Shown here: positions 35,457 through 44,007 of the stretch, one piece after another
Position numbering within the stretch: the stretch's first letter is position 1
How the letters are laid out: each line of letters begins with the position of its first letter
Origin: DASSFZ01 sp035292585
GTDB taxonomy: Bacteria > Chloroflexota > Anaerolineae > Fen-1058
Reading direction: 5' to 3'
Assembly (NCBI GenBank): GCA_035292585.1
Contig: DATDPU010000001.1
Coordinates: 33,782 to 97,781 of the forward strand
DNA: 64,000 bases
Notes under the pieces: generated by a model
Seen by the model: only the letters and a program-made list of their open reading frames with translations
Database searches by the model: none
Told to the model about the DNA's origin: nothing
Position numbers and translations under genes: made by a program

Positions 35457-35938
35457 CATCCCCAAGCATCGATCAGGTACTCAGCCGCATCGCCGCCCAG
35501 CTGCACCTCGACCGCGAGAGTGAGCGCGAGGTACTGGACGAGATCCGCTCGCATCTGGAAGAAGCGGTCGCGGTAGCGCGCCGGCGCGGCACGGACGAGA
35601 AGACAGCGCTGGCCGAGGCCGCCGCGCGCTTCGGTGTAGAGAAGGTGGGCGCTGAGTTGCAGCAGACGCACGCCGGCTGGGGCACCGCCGAGGCCGTCGT
35701 CGCCGCCGGGCTGCCGGTGGTGTGCGCGCTCGTCCTGCGCTGGATCGTCTTCGCGCCCGAAGGCACACAGCGGCAGTGGCAAGAGTTGCTCACGCATCCG
35801 GCGCTGTGGGTAGTCGCCGCTGCTGCTTTGCTCATCCCGCTGCTGCTGTTCGACCGCTGGCGTTACGCCCTGGCGACCTGGATCTTTTTCTGGGGCATCA
35901 CCATCGCGTCGCTGCTCGTGCCAACCCTCCATTGGTAA
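35453..35938 (+). CDS. HAAS/permease-prefix-domain membrane protein
   Basis: 161 residues from ATG 35453, overlapping the preceding stop as ATGA. The N-terminal helical domain (MTSPSIDQVLSRIAAQLHLD, EVLDEIRSHLEEAV, ARRRGTDEKTALAEAAARFG) is the permease-prefix/HAAS-type module commonly encoded next to PadR. Three TM helices follow (about 77-97, 110-127 and 135-156). Proteins of this kind are thought to act with PadR in membrane-linked signalling; the mechanism is not established. Confidence 0.78.
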   Translation: MTSPSIDQVLSRIAAQLHLDRESEREVLDEIRSHLEEAVAVARRRGTDEKTALAEAAARFGVEKVGAELQQTHAGWGTAEAVVAAGLPVVCALVLRWIVFAPEGTQRQWQELLTHPALWVVAAAALLIPLLLFDRWRYALATWIFFWGITIASLLVPTLHW

Positions 35939-35967
35939 ACATCCCCGCAACCGGAGACAAAATCGCC

Positions 35968-36657
35968 ATGAAAAACTTCGCCGTCATCGAGAGCATCTTG
36001 CGCAACCGGCTGCAATTCTTCACCGAAGTTCGCGAAGGCGTGGGCCTGCCCGACAAGATTCGCGCCATGTTCATCTCCAGCATCGCCTTCCTGGCGATTT
36101 ACGGCGCGGTCATGGGCTCGACCCACAGCCTGCTGCAAGTGATCAGCTCGGCCATCAAGCTGCCGGTACTCTTTCTCGCCACGCTGATCATCTGCGCGCC
36201 GTCGCTGTATTTCTTCAACGTCTTGTTCGGATCGAAGCAGAGCCTCAGCCAGAATGTCGCGCTCACGTTGACGGCCATCACGGTCACCGGCGTGCTGCTG
36301 CTCAGCTTCGCGCCGATCGTGCTGTTCTTCCTGTTGACCACCAGCCAGTACCAGTTCTTCAAGCTGCTCAACGTGGGCGTATTCGCTATCGCCGGTGTCA
36401 CCGGCATGGTGTTCCTGGTGCAGGGCATGCGCATCGTCTCGGCCGACAGCGCTGAAGGCGCCAGCGCGCGTCACTGGGTGCTGCGCTTGTGGATTCTGGT
36501 CTATGCCTTCGTCGGCAGCCAGATGGCGTGGACGCTGCGGCCGTACATCGGCTTCCCGGGTACGCTCTTCGAGCCGATTCGCCAGTTGGGGGGCAACTTC
36601 TATACCGACGTCTTCGCCAGCATCGGCGAGTTCCTGGGCTTACTCATCGTTCGCTAA
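35968..36657 (+). CDS. Multi-spanning membrane protein, Yip1-like
   Basis: 229 residues from ATG 35968. About five to six hydrophobic segments are evident (ISSIAFLAIYGAVMG, LPVLFLATLIICAPSLYFF, LTLTAITVTGVLLLSFAPIV, LLNVGVFAIAGVTGMVFLV, LRLWILVYAFVGSQMAW). The pattern resembles Yip1-type membrane proteins in PadR-linked operons, but I recognise no characterised family. It is 29 nt after the HAAS gene and 11 nt before the next membrane protein, so it is co-transcribed. The function is unknown. Confidence 0.7.
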   Translation: MKNFAVIESILRNRLQFFTEVREGVGLPDKIRAMFISSIAFLAIYGAVMGSTHSLLQVISSAIKLPVLFLATLIICAPSLYFFNVLFGSKQSLSQNVALTLTAITVTGVLLLSFAPIVLFFLLTTSQYQFFKLLNVGVFAIAGVTGMVFLVQGMRIVSADSAEGASARHWVLRLWILVYAFVGSQMAWTLRPYIGFPGTLFEPIRQLGGNFYTDVFASIGEFLGLLIVR

Positions 36658-36668
36658 AGGAGCACTTC

Positions 36669-37988
36669 ATGAACTACGTGACTGCCATCCGCGACGCCGA
36701 TCAAGATCCGCAGCAACTGGAAACGCTGTTTCAGACGGCCCGCAAGGAAAACGGCGTCGAGGCGTTTACGGCCGATCTCGAAACGTGTTACCACGAAGCG
36801 AATGACAACATGCTGTACGCGGCCTGGCACTATCGGCTTGAAGCGATGGTCCGCGACGAGCGCGCTGAGCGGCGCGGTATCAACTGGAAGGTGGCGCTCC
36901 CTGTGAGCCTCGCCGCCGGGCTGGCGCTCTGGTTGCTGTCCGAACCGACGTTGCGCATCATAGACCAGTATCAAGTGCTGGGGCTATATGGCATACCGTT
37001 GACTATCTTGTTCGCTCTGGCGCTCATGGGGTTGAGCGCCGGACAGAGCCAACGGCGCTACGTGTTGGCCGGCATCGGCCTGATCGCCGCCTTCGCTTAC
37101 GTTCCGCTGATCGTCGCCGCACGCGACGCTATCTACCGGGGACACTACGCCGATTTGATGACGAGTCACCTGCCGGTTCTGGCCTGGGCCGCGGTGGGGA
37201 TTGGTGTGCTGGGAATGCGTTCACCCGCCGGAGAACGCTTCGCGTTCCTGCTGAAATCGTTCGAGGTGCTGGTCACGGCCGGTCTGTTCTTGATCGGCGG
37301 GGTCATCTTCGCGCAGGTGACCCTGAGTCTGTTTTGGGCGCTGGATATTCAGATCCCGGATGCCATTCAGAGGCTGCTCATTGTAGGCGTGTTAGGCCCG
37401 ACCTCGCTGCTGGCCCTGGCCAGTGCCTACGATCCGAAGCGGCGGCCGCTGGCGCAAGATTTCAGAGCCGGGCTGGCCCGACTGCTGGCGACGCTGGCCC
37501 GGCTGCTGTTGCTGCCGACCTTGCTCGTGCTGGCGCTCTACATCTTCGCCCTTCTCTCGAACTTTGAAGGGCCGTTCAAGGATCGCGACGTGCTGGGAAT
37601 CTATCACGCCATGCTCTTTGCCGTTATCGGCCTGTTGATTGGGGCGACGCCGATCCAGGAAGGCGACCTGCCCGCCCGCTTTCGATCCGCGTTACGCGCG
37701 GCCATCATTGGCACGGCCGGGCTGGCGGCGCTGGTCGGCCTGTACACGCTGGCGGCAATTGTCTACCGCACGATAAACGACACATTGACGATGAATCGGC
37801 TGACGCTCATCGGCTGGGACGTCATCAACGTCGGCATCCTGGCGACGCTGATCAACCGGCAATACCAGCTCGGCCGCCAGGGGCGCGGCTGGGTCGAAGC
37901 CGCCCAGTCGGCGTTCGCGCTCGGCGCAGTTGGCTACGCGCTATGGGCGCTGTTCGTGATCCTCGCCGTACCGATTATCATTCGATAA
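36669..37988 (+). CDS. Multi-spanning membrane protein of unknown function
   Basis: 439 residues from ATG 36669, with AAAGGAG upstream. The first 75 residues are a soluble helical region (QDPQQLETLFQTARKENGVE, YHEANDNMLYAAWHYRL). About ten to eleven TM helices follow, with the loop MRSPAGERFAFLLKSFEVLV in the middle. It bears a distant resemblance to DUF4153-type proteins, with no catalytic motif that I recognise. It is the last gene of the PadR operon. The soluble head could bind a partner; this is inference. Confidence 0.68.
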   Translation: MNYVTAIRDADQDPQQLETLFQTARKENGVEAFTADLETCYHEANDNMLYAAWHYRLEAMVRDERAERRGINWKVALPVSLAAGLALWLLSEPTLRIIDQYQVLGLYGIPLTILFALALMGLSAGQSQRRYVLAGIGLIAAFAYVPLIVAARDAIYRGHYADLMTSHLPVLAWAAVGIGVLGMRSPAGERFAFLLKSFEVLVTAGLFLIGGVIFAQVTLSLFWALDIQIPDAIQRLLIVGVLGPTSLLALASAYDPKRRPLAQDFRAGLARLLATLARLLLLPTLLVLALYIFALLSNFEGPFKDRDVLGIYHAMLFAVIGLLIGATPIQEGDLPARFRSALRAAIIGTAGLAALVGLYTLAAIVYRTINDTLTMNRLTLIGWDVINVGILATLINRQYQLGRQGRGWVEAAQSAFALGAVGYALWALFVILAVPIIIR

Positions 37989-38056
37989 AACGTAGGGGCG
38001 AGCCGTGGCTCGCCCCTACTCCGCGTATCTGCGTGGATTGGATCATTCTTGTACTG

Positions 38057-38079
38057 CGGCGGCAGTCCAACTGCCGCCG
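38057..38079. repeat. CGGCAGT hairpin repeat
   Basis: CGGCGGCAGT and ACTGCCGCCG form perfect 10-bp arms around CCA. This is one of five related palindromes in the window (9265, 33483, 40837, 46511). Confidence 0.65.
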
Positions 38080-38141
38080 AACAGCCTTCGTAAATCAACA
38101 TGGAAACTGCCATAGACAATCGACTCAGCCGGGAGGTGGAC

Positions 38142-38420
38142 ATGCGGATGGCCTTCGATGCGGCGCGCAATCAGATGGTGATGTTCGGCGGCAGCCCGGC
38201 GCGCAGCGGCGACCTGGCCTGGCTGGGCGAGACGTGGTTGTGGGATGGGCAGGTGTGGACGCAAGCCGCCGTCGAAGGACCTTCGCCGCGCGGCCTTCAC
38301 GACATGGCGTACGATCCACGCCGCGAGCGCGTCGTCCTCTTCGGCGGCTACGACGACGAAAATCTCGGCGATACGTGGGAATGGGATGGCGAGCGCTGGA
38401 CGCAAGTCGAGCCACAATAA
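38142..38420 (+). pseudogene. Kelch-repeat fragment
   Basis: About 92 residues from ATG 38142, which follows GGGAGGTGGAC; an upstream ATG at 38100 gives 106 residues. It contains two kelch-type blades: MVMFGG...GETWLWDGQVWTQ and VVLFGGYDDENLGDTWEWDG. A functional propeller needs five to seven blades, so this is either a truncated remnant of a larger kelch protein or a very small repeat protein. There is no signal peptide. It lies between a hairpin repeat and a MITE-like element, consistent with local rearrangement. Confidence 0.6.
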
Positions 38421-38473
38421 GCGCAGTCTGTAGCCTTCATTGCTTCACCAAGACGAACGCGCCAATAGAATAA

Positions 38474-38587
38474 CTCACCTTACGCAGCTTGCTCCCCGAC
38501 CGCGAGGACGCGGTCGGGTGAATGGCTGGAAACGCCCGCGAGGACGCGGGCTTAGAGCGAAGTTGAACCGCGGCTGCGTAAGGTGAG
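38474..38587. mobile_element. 114-bp MITE with perfect 14-bp TIRs and 7-bp target duplication AGAATAA
   Basis: CTCACCTTACGCAG (38474-38487) and its exact reverse complement (38574-38587) bound the element. AGAATAA directly flanks both sides (38467-38473 and 38588-38594). The interior has two hairpins with the same loop: CCGACCGCGAGGACGCGGTC and CGCCCGCGAGGACGCGGGC. It is homologous, in inverted orientation, to the element at 28031-28144 of identical length. It is non-coding and must be moved by a transposase encoded elsewhere. Confidence 0.88.
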
Positions 38588-38663
38588 AGAATAAATAGAT
38601 CGGGCCAAGTCAAGAGACCTGGCCCACTGTCGTTCATTCGTGTTTCTTCGTGTTCTTCGTGGA

Positions 38664-40580
38664 TCACTCCTCCAATGTTGACACATCCCCTTCCGCCATC
38701 CCCTGCGCCCGTGCCTTCAACACCCGCCGCATAATCTTGCCGGAGCGCGTCTTGGGCAACTTCTCGACAAACGTCACCTGCTCCGGCTTGGCGATCGGCC
38801 CCATGTGCTGGCCCACGTGCTGGCGCAACTCTTCGGCCAGCGCCTCCGATGGCGTGTGACCCGCGCGCAAAATACAATAGGCGTGAATCGCCTGACCCTT
38901 GATCTCGTGCGGCAGACCGATCGCCGCCGCCTCCGCGACCGCCGGATGACTGACCAACGCGCTCTCGACCTCCGCCGTGCCCAGCCGGTAGCCCGACACC
39001 TTGATCACGTCATCCACGCGACCAATGATCCAGAAATAACCATCTTTGTCGCGCTTGGCCGAGTCGCCGGTGACGTAGCGGCCGGGCAGGTGGCTCCAAT
39101 ACTGCCGCACGTAGCGATCGGGGTCTTTGTAGATCGTGCGCAACATCGCCGGCCAGGGTCGCTTCAAGATCAGATAGCCTTCTTCGCCGTCGGGCACCGG
39201 CTTGCCGTTCTCGTCGACGATTTCCGCCTCTTGCCCGAAGAACGGCCGCGTGCCGGAACCAGGCTTGAGCGGCGCCACCGGCGTCGGCGTGATCATGAAC
39301 ATGCCGGTTTCGGTCTGCCACCACGTGTCCATGATCGGGCAGCGCTCTTTGCCAATCACGCGGTAGTACCACTTCCACGCTTCAGGATTGATCGGCTCGC
39401 CGACGGAACCCAGCAGGCGCAGCGAAGACAGATCGTGGCGATTGGGCCACGACTCGCCGAAGCGCATCAGGCCCCGGATCGCGGTCGGCGCGGTGTACAG
39501 AATCGTGACGCCGTATTTCTCGATCAGCGACCACCAGCGATTCGGATAAGGAAACGTCGGCGCGCCTTCGTACATGAACGAGGTCGCGCCCAACAGCAGC
39601 GGCGCGTACACGATGTACGAGTGCCCGGTCACCCAACCGGGATCGGCCGCGCACCACCAGCGGTCTTCGTCCTGGATGTCGAACACGTATTTGAGCGTCG
39701 AGTAAATCCCGACCATGTAACCGCCGTGCACATGCTGGATCGCCTTGGGCTTGCCGGTGGTGCCGGAGGTGTACAGAATGTACAGCGGGTCTTCGGCGTC
39801 CATCACTTCGGTCGGGCATTGACCGTTGGCGATCGGCAGCTTCATCAGGTCGTGATACCAGTAATCGCGGCCCGATTCCATGTTTACGCTCTGCCCGGTG
39901 CGCTTGACGACGATGGTCGTCTCGACCGAGGGGCAACGCCTGAGCGCCTCGTCCATGATCTTCTTCAACTCGACGACTTTGCCGTTCAGCCAGCCGCCGT
40001 CGGCGGTGATCGCCACCTTCGATTGCGAATCTTCGATGCGCCCTTGCAAGGCATCGACGCTGAACCCGCCGTACACCACCGAATGAATCACGCCGATCTT
40101 GGCGCAAGCCAGCATGGCGATGACGATCTCCGGGATGCGCGGCATGTAGATCGTCACCCGATCGCCCTTGCGCAGCCCCATCGACTTCAGGACGTTCGCG
40201 AACTGGTTGACCTCGCGGTTGAGCGCGTAGTAAGAATACGTCCGCACGTCACCCGACTCGCCCACCCAGATCAGCGCCAGCTTGTTTTTGCGCCAGGTTT
40301 TCTGATGGCGGTCCAAGCAGTTGTGCACGATGTTGACCTGCCCGCCGACGAACCACTTGAAGAACGGTTGATCGCTATCGTCGAGCACCTTATCCCACTT
40401 GCGATACCATTCGAGTTCCTCAGCCTCGCGCGCCCAGAAGCCTTCCAGGTCTTCGGCGGCGAACTGCGCCAGCGCCTCCCAATCTTTCAGACGCGCCTGC
40501 CGCACAACCTCGGCTGAGGGATAAAAGACTTCGCCTTCTAGCGACTGCTGACCAGCGCCAGATGCCTGCGGATCCGTCAT
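38664..40580 (-). CDS. acsA: Acetyl-CoA synthetase (acetate-CoA ligase)
   Basis: 638 residues, near the usual length of about 650. The N-terminal FWAREAEELEWYRKWDKVLD is the ACS-N region. The P-loop is YILYTSGTTGKPKAIQH, motif A8 is in the DTWWQTETGMFMITP region, and the C-terminal hinge is VDDVIKVSGYRLGTAEVE. The conserved regulatory/catalytic lysine is in LPKTRSGKIMRR, a potential acetylation site. It converts acetate, ATP and CoA to acetyl-CoA in the cytosol. The start is supported by GGGAGGAA before ATG 40580. Monocistronic; a related propionyl-CoA synthetase cannot be fully excluded. Confidence 0.93.
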   Translation of the reverse strand: MTDPQASGAGQQSLEGEVFYPSAEVVRQARLKDWEALAQFAAEDLEGFWAREAEELEWYRKWDKVLDDSDQPFFKWFVGGQVNIVHNCLDRHQKTWRKNKLALIWVGESGDVRTYSYYALNREVNQFANVLKSMGLRKGDRVTIYMPRIPEIVIAMLACAKIGVIHSVVYGGFSVDALQGRIEDSQSKVAITADGGWLNGKVVELKKIMDEALRRCPSVETTIVVKRTGQSVNMESGRDYWYHDLMKLPIANGQCPTEVMDAEDPLYILYTSGTTGKPKAIQHVHGGYMVGIYSTLKYVFDIQDEDRWWCAADPGWVTGHSYIVYAPLLLGATSFMYEGAPTFPYPNRWWSLIEKYGVTILYTAPTAIRGLMRFGESWPNRHDLSSLRLLGSVGEPINPEAWKWYYRVIGKERCPIMDTWWQTETGMFMITPTPVAPLKPGSGTRPFFGQEAEIVDENGKPVPDGEEGYLILKRPWPAMLRTIYKDPDRYVRQYWSHLPGRYVTGDSAKRDKDGYFWIIGRVDDVIKVSGYRLGTAEVESALVSHPAVAEAAAIGLPHEIKGQAIHAYCILRAGHTPSEALAEELRQHVGQHMGPIAKPEQVTFVEKLPKTRSGKIMRRVLKARAQGMAEGDVSTLEE

Positions 40581-40644
40581 GGCTGTTCCTCCCTGACCTA
40601 GTGATAAAATGAGGCTCGCGACCAGAGCGGCGCATAGTAGACTC

Positions 40645-40754
40645 TATCGGAAATAACAGCGTAGCATAGCGCCTCGTGCGCGTTCTCGCACGATTTCGAC
40701 GCCCACAACCCCACAAGGGGGCGCAAGCAGGGGGCTATGCGACTATTTCCGATA
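40645..40754. mobile_element. Inverted-repeat element with TA flanks
   Basis: TATCGGAAATA (40645-40655) and TATTTCCGATA (40744-40754) are exact reverse complements; the outermost TA on each side could be a TA target duplication as made by IS630/mariner-type transposases. Internal arms CATAGCGCC / GGGGGCTATG extend the fold. It contains a 33-bp segment (40698-40730) whose reverse complement recurs at 63016-63048 with one mismatch. Non-coding. Confidence 0.6.
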
Positions 40755-40836
40755 AAGCCTAGTACTTCGACAACTTGAAGTTGCATAGTTCCTGCCGCAG
40801 TTGCAGTGCGAAGCCGCCCCGTGGGCCTGCGGCGGA

Positions 40837-40853
40837 CGGCAGTGCAACTGCCG
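40837..40853. repeat. CGGCAGT hairpin repeat
   Basis: CGGCAGTGCAACTGCCG, identical to the copy at 9265-9281, is a perfect 7-bp-arm palindrome with a 3-nt loop and flanking sequence CCGTCC shared with that copy. Confidence 0.65.
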
Positions 40854-40999
40854 TCCCAACCCCGCAGAATTAGGCGGTCGGGGTACTAGTATATAACAAC
40901 GTCCCCGCCAAAGGGAAACGCACTCACCGGGTTGGGCAAATACGATCAGGCCCCGCCGAGTATAGGCCGCAGCGGGGGCGTGGATACATTACCTTGAAC

Positions 41000-41029
41000 T
41001 TGACGGCTTGACCGCTGTTATCATATAAT
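41000..41029 (+). promoter_or_regulatory. Promoter for the membrane protein/CBS gene pair
   Basis: TTGACG (41000-41005) and consensus TATAAT (41024-41029) with 18-nt spacing, 69 nt upstream of the ATG at 41098. Confidence 0.65.
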
Positions 41030-41097
41030 CAGGCCACCTTACTGGATCAGCTATGCCCGATCAATAAGGCCAGTCTGGTCGGCAGGAGAGACTCAGG

Positions 41098-41580
41098 ATG
41101 CTGCTCTTACAGCCCACACCGCCTGGACAATCTGCCGTAGCCAGTCTGGAGTTGGTGGCTTTAGCAGCATTGATTGGTGGGATTGGCTCACTGGCATACG
41201 CCACGGCCCTACTCTACGGCTTCGTCGTCAACGAGGAGTTGCTCAAGCGGTTTCTGCCGGCGAGCGCGAGCGGCGGCCCGCTCAAAGCGCTCCGGGTGAT
41301 CTGGTTCGCGCTCATCGGAGCCGGCGTCGCCGCCGTGTTTCAACTCCCTCAAACCACCTCGGCCCCGATCCAGGCCTTCATCATTGGGACCACCTGGCCG
41401 TCGGTGGTCAGCCAGGTGTTGACCGGACGACAGAGCGGGGCGCTCACGCCCGAGCCGTCCAATCAGATTATCAAGAACATCCAGGACGAACTGGACCGGA
41501 GGACGCCGCCACCCCAGGATACCAACCTGCTGGCCGCGCTGATCGGGCCGGAGCCAGACGAGACGGAGGCTAAAGGATGA
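41098..41580 (+). CDS. Small membrane protein of unknown function
   Basis: 160 residues from ATG 41098 (CAGGAGAGACTCAGG upstream). Three hydrophobic segments: residues about 18-42 (LELVALAALIGGIGSLAYATALLYG), about 70-84 (LRVIWFALIGAGVAAVF) and a third around 93-110. The C-terminal half is soluble and ends QDELDRRTPPPQDTNLLA. I do not recognise a family. It overlaps the CBS-domain gene by ATGA, so the pair is translationally coupled and may form a membrane protein with a nucleotide-sensing partner. Confidence 0.7.
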   Translation: MLLLQPTPPGQSAVASLELVALAALIGGIGSLAYATALLYGFVVNEELLKRFLPASASGGPLKALRVIWFALIGAGVAAVFQLPQTTSAPIQAFIIGTTWPSVVSQVLTGRQSGALTPEPSNQIIKNIQDELDRRTPPPQDTNLLAALIGPEPDETEAKG

Positions 41581-42032
41581 TTACCAATACCGAACAAGTG
41601 TTAAAGATGAAAGCGCGCTACTTCGTGGACCCCAATGTGCCGCGCGCGCCCCAGACGGCCACGGTGAGATCGATCATCGACAATCTACAGCAGCACAACC
41701 GGGTGTTCGTTGTGGACGAGCGCGATCAACTCATCGGGATCGTCAGCGATCAGGACGTCGTCGAGGCCTTGAAGAATGCCGACCAGGCGGGACGTATCAA
41801 AAGCGGCGCGGCCACTGTCGCCGAAATCATGACCCCCCTTGAGCCGACCCAGACGGATACCGTCGCCAGAGATAACGAGCCGCTCCAGGCCGTCATCGAC
41901 AAACTGTCGGGAAAGAACAGCCAGGGGAAACCTTTCAGAGCGGTGCCCGTCGTCAACGCCGAGGGCAACGTCATCGGTCAGGTGACGCGCGGCAGCATCC
42001 AGACGCGGCTGACGGAATTGCTGGGCGAGTAG
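41577..42032 (+). CDS. CBS-domain-pair protein
   Basis: 151 residues. Two CBS motifs: the first around residues 20-70 (VRSIIDNLQQHNRVFVVDERDQLIGIVSDQDVVEAL) and the second around 78-148 (VAEIMTPLEPTQTDTVARD, RAVPVVNAEGNVIGQVTRGSI). CBS pairs (Bateman modules) bind adenosine nucleotides and regulate partners. There is no other domain, so it probably regulates the coupled membrane protein. The start overlaps the upstream stop as ATGA. A bidirectional-type terminator hairpin at 42053-42091 follows. Confidence 0.9.
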   Translation: MITNTEQVLKMKARYFVDPNVPRAPQTATVRSIIDNLQQHNRVFVVDERDQLIGIVSDQDVVEALKNADQAGRIKSGAATVAEIMTPLEPTQTDTVARDNEPLQAVIDKLSGKNSQGKPFRAVPVVNAEGNVIGQVTRGSIQTRLTELLGE

Positions 42033-42052
42033 CTCCTCGGTCGCCGCGCGAC

Positions 42053-42091
42053 AAAAAGCCAGCGCCCGAGGTCTTCAGGACTTCGGGCGCT
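42053..42091 (-). terminator. Terminator between CBS gene and typA (convergent)
   Basis: AGCGCCCGA-G (42061-42070) pairs with CTTCGGGCGCT (42081-42091). On the minus strand it is followed by TTTTT (42057-42053), serving typA. On the plus strand the tail GTGTTT is weaker. Confidence 0.75.
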
Positions 42092-42096
42092 GTGTT

Positions 42097-43938
42097 TCAA
42101 GTCGCTTCCTTCTCCAGTTTCTCCAGCTTCGCCAGCCGCCCGCGCTCTTCCGTTTTGAGAATGCGCTTGCGCAGCCGCAAGTTGAGCGGCGTCACTTCGA
42201 GCAGCTCGTCGGCGGCCAGATACTCGATGCAATCATCCAGGCTCATGTTGCGCGGCGGCGTCAACCGCACGGCGATGTCGGCGCTGGCCGCGCGCATATT
42301 GGTCAGGTGCTTCTTCTTGCACACGTTCACCGACAGGTCGGTGTCGCGAATGTGCTGGCCCACCACCATGCCCTCGTACACCTCGACGCCCGACCCGATG
42401 AACAGCGCCCCGCGCTCTTCGGCGTTGTTGAGCCCGTAACTCGTGCTCACGCCCGGCTCCCACGCCACCAACGAACCGTGATCGCGGGTGCTGATCTCGC
42501 CGGCCAACGGGCCATAACCGGCGAACAGCGCGTGCATCACGCCCGTGCCCCGCGTGGAAGTGAGAAAATGGGATCGAAAACCGAGCAGCCCGCGTGTCGG
42601 CACGGCGTATTTCAGATAGACCGTGCCATCGTCGCCGTGGCGGACGTCCGTCATCAAACCGCGCCGCGCGCCCAACATCTCGACGACCGCGCCCATATAC
42701 GGCTCGGCCGCCTCGACGTACAACTCCTCGAACGGCTCCAGCGTCTCGCCGTCTTTCTCGTGCACGATCACTTCCGGCTTGGCGACCTCGAACTCGTAGC
42801 CTTCGCGCCGCATCGTCTCGATCAGGATCGCCAGTTGCAGCTCGCCCCGGCCCGACACGATGAACACGTCCGGCTCGTCGGTGTCTTGCACCCGCAGCGA
42901 CACGTTGTGTTCCAGCTCCTTGTACAGCCGCTCGCGCAGCTTGCGCGAGGTAACCCATTGCCCGTCGCGTCCCGCCAGCGGGCTGGTGTTGACGCCGAAC
43001 GACATGCGCACCGTCGGCTCCTCGATGCGGATCGGCGGCAGGGCTTTCGGCTGGAGCGGGTCGGCGATCGTTTCGCCGATGAAGATTTCCGGCAGGCCCG
43101 TCACCGCGACGATCTCGCCTGCCTCGACCTGATCAACCTCGATCCGGTCCAAACCCTGATGGATGAACACCTGCGCGATTTTGCCGGGCACGATCGTCCC
43201 GTCGACCGCGATGCGCGCCACTTCCTGTCCCCGGCGCAACGTGCCCGCGAATAACCGCCCGATCGCAATCCGACCTTTGTAATCGTCGTAGGCCAGCGTC
43301 GTGACCAGCAGCTGGGTTGGGGCCTCCGGCTCGATGGTCGGGGCGGGCAGGTACGACACAATCTTGTCGAACAACGGCTGCAAATCAATGCCGTCCTCGC
43401 CCGGCGTCAGCGTGGCATGGCCGTTGATCGCATTCGTGTAGACGATCGGGAACTCGGCCTGATCGTCGGTCGCGCCCAGGTCGATAAACAGATCGAACGT
43501 GGCATTGGCAACATGATTGAGCCGCGCGTTGGGCCGATCGACTTTGTTGATCACGACGATCGCCGTGTGCCCCATCTCCAGCGCCTTGCGCAGCACGAAG
43601 CGCGTCTGCGGCATCGGCCCATCGACCGCGTCGACCAGCAGCAACACGCCGTTGACCATGTTCATCACGCGCTCGACTTCGCCGCCGAAGTCGGCGTGGC
43701 CCGGCGTATCGACGATGTTGATCTTGACGCCCTTGTAAGTGACGGCCGTATTCTTCGCCAGAATCGTGATGCCGCGCTCGCGTTCGAGATCATTGCTGTC
43801 CATCACGCGCTCGACCACGACCTGGTTGTCGCGGAAGATGCGGCTCTGCTTCAGCATCGCGTCGACCAGCGTCGTCTTGCCGTGATCGACGTGCGCGATA
43901 ATGGCGATGTTGCGGATGTTTTCGCGTTGAGTTGGCAT
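42097..43938 (-). CDS. typA: Translational GTPase TypA/BipA
   Basis: 613 residues, standard for BipA. G1 is AHVDHGKTTLVD; also present are RGITILAKNTAV, DTPGHADFGGEVERV (G3) and VINKVDRPNAR (G4). Domain II begins about residue 200. The EF-G-like domain III and C-terminal domain include SGRGELQLAILIETMRREGYEF and PTRGLLGFRSHFLTSTRGTG, a BipA hallmark. It acts on ribosomes in stress adaptation and subunit assembly. It is transcribed from a TTGTCA-17-TATAAT promoter, with an intrinsic terminator-like hairpin in its leader (44008-44042). Confidence 0.97.
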   Translation of the reverse strand: MPTQRENIRNIAIIAHVDHGKTTLVDAMLKQSRIFRDNQVVVERVMDSNDLERERGITILAKNTAVTYKGVKINIVDTPGHADFGGEVERVMNMVNGVLLLVDAVDGPMPQTRFVLRKALEMGHTAIVVINKVDRPNARLNHVANATFDLFIDLGATDDQAEFPIVYTNAINGHATLTPGEDGIDLQPLFDKIVSYLPAPTIEPEAPTQLLVTTLAYDDYKGRIAIGRLFAGTLRRGQEVARIAVDGTIVPGKIAQVFIHQGLDRIEVDQVEAGEIVAVTGLPEIFIGETIADPLQPKALPPIRIEEPTVRMSFGVNTSPLAGRDGQWVTSRKLRERLYKELEHNVSLRVQDTDEPDVFIVSGRGELQLAILIETMRREGYEFEVAKPEVIVHEKDGETLEPFEELYVEAAEPYMGAVVEMLGARRGLMTDVRHGDDGTVYLKYAVPTRGLLGFRSHFLTSTRGTGVMHALFAGYGPLAGEISTRDHGSLVAWEPGVSTSYGLNNAEERGALFIGSGVEVYEGMVVGQHIRDTDLSVNVCKKKHLTNMRAASADIAVRLTPPRNMSLDDCIEYLAADELLEVTPLNLRLRKRILKTEERGRLAKLEKLEKEAT

Positions 43939-44007
43939 AGGCTACTCCGGCCTTCGTCCCCTCCCGCCCGCTTCGCGGGGGAGGGCCGGGGTGGGGGTGG
44001 TGAGGGC

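Larger units (their letters stand above)
40581..41097. other. Gene-free region of repeats and a promoter
   Basis: No coding region is seen. The left part holds the acs ribosome site and the TA-flanked inverted-repeat element 40645-40754. The middle holds the CGGCAGT hairpin at 40837-40853. The right part holds the promoter 41000-41029 for the following gene pair. Confidence 0.7.

Noticed and set aside
36489..36668. Longer N-terminus for the membrane protein at 36669
   Set aside because: The upstream part overlaps the previous gene out of frame, and AAAGGAG precedes ATG 36669.
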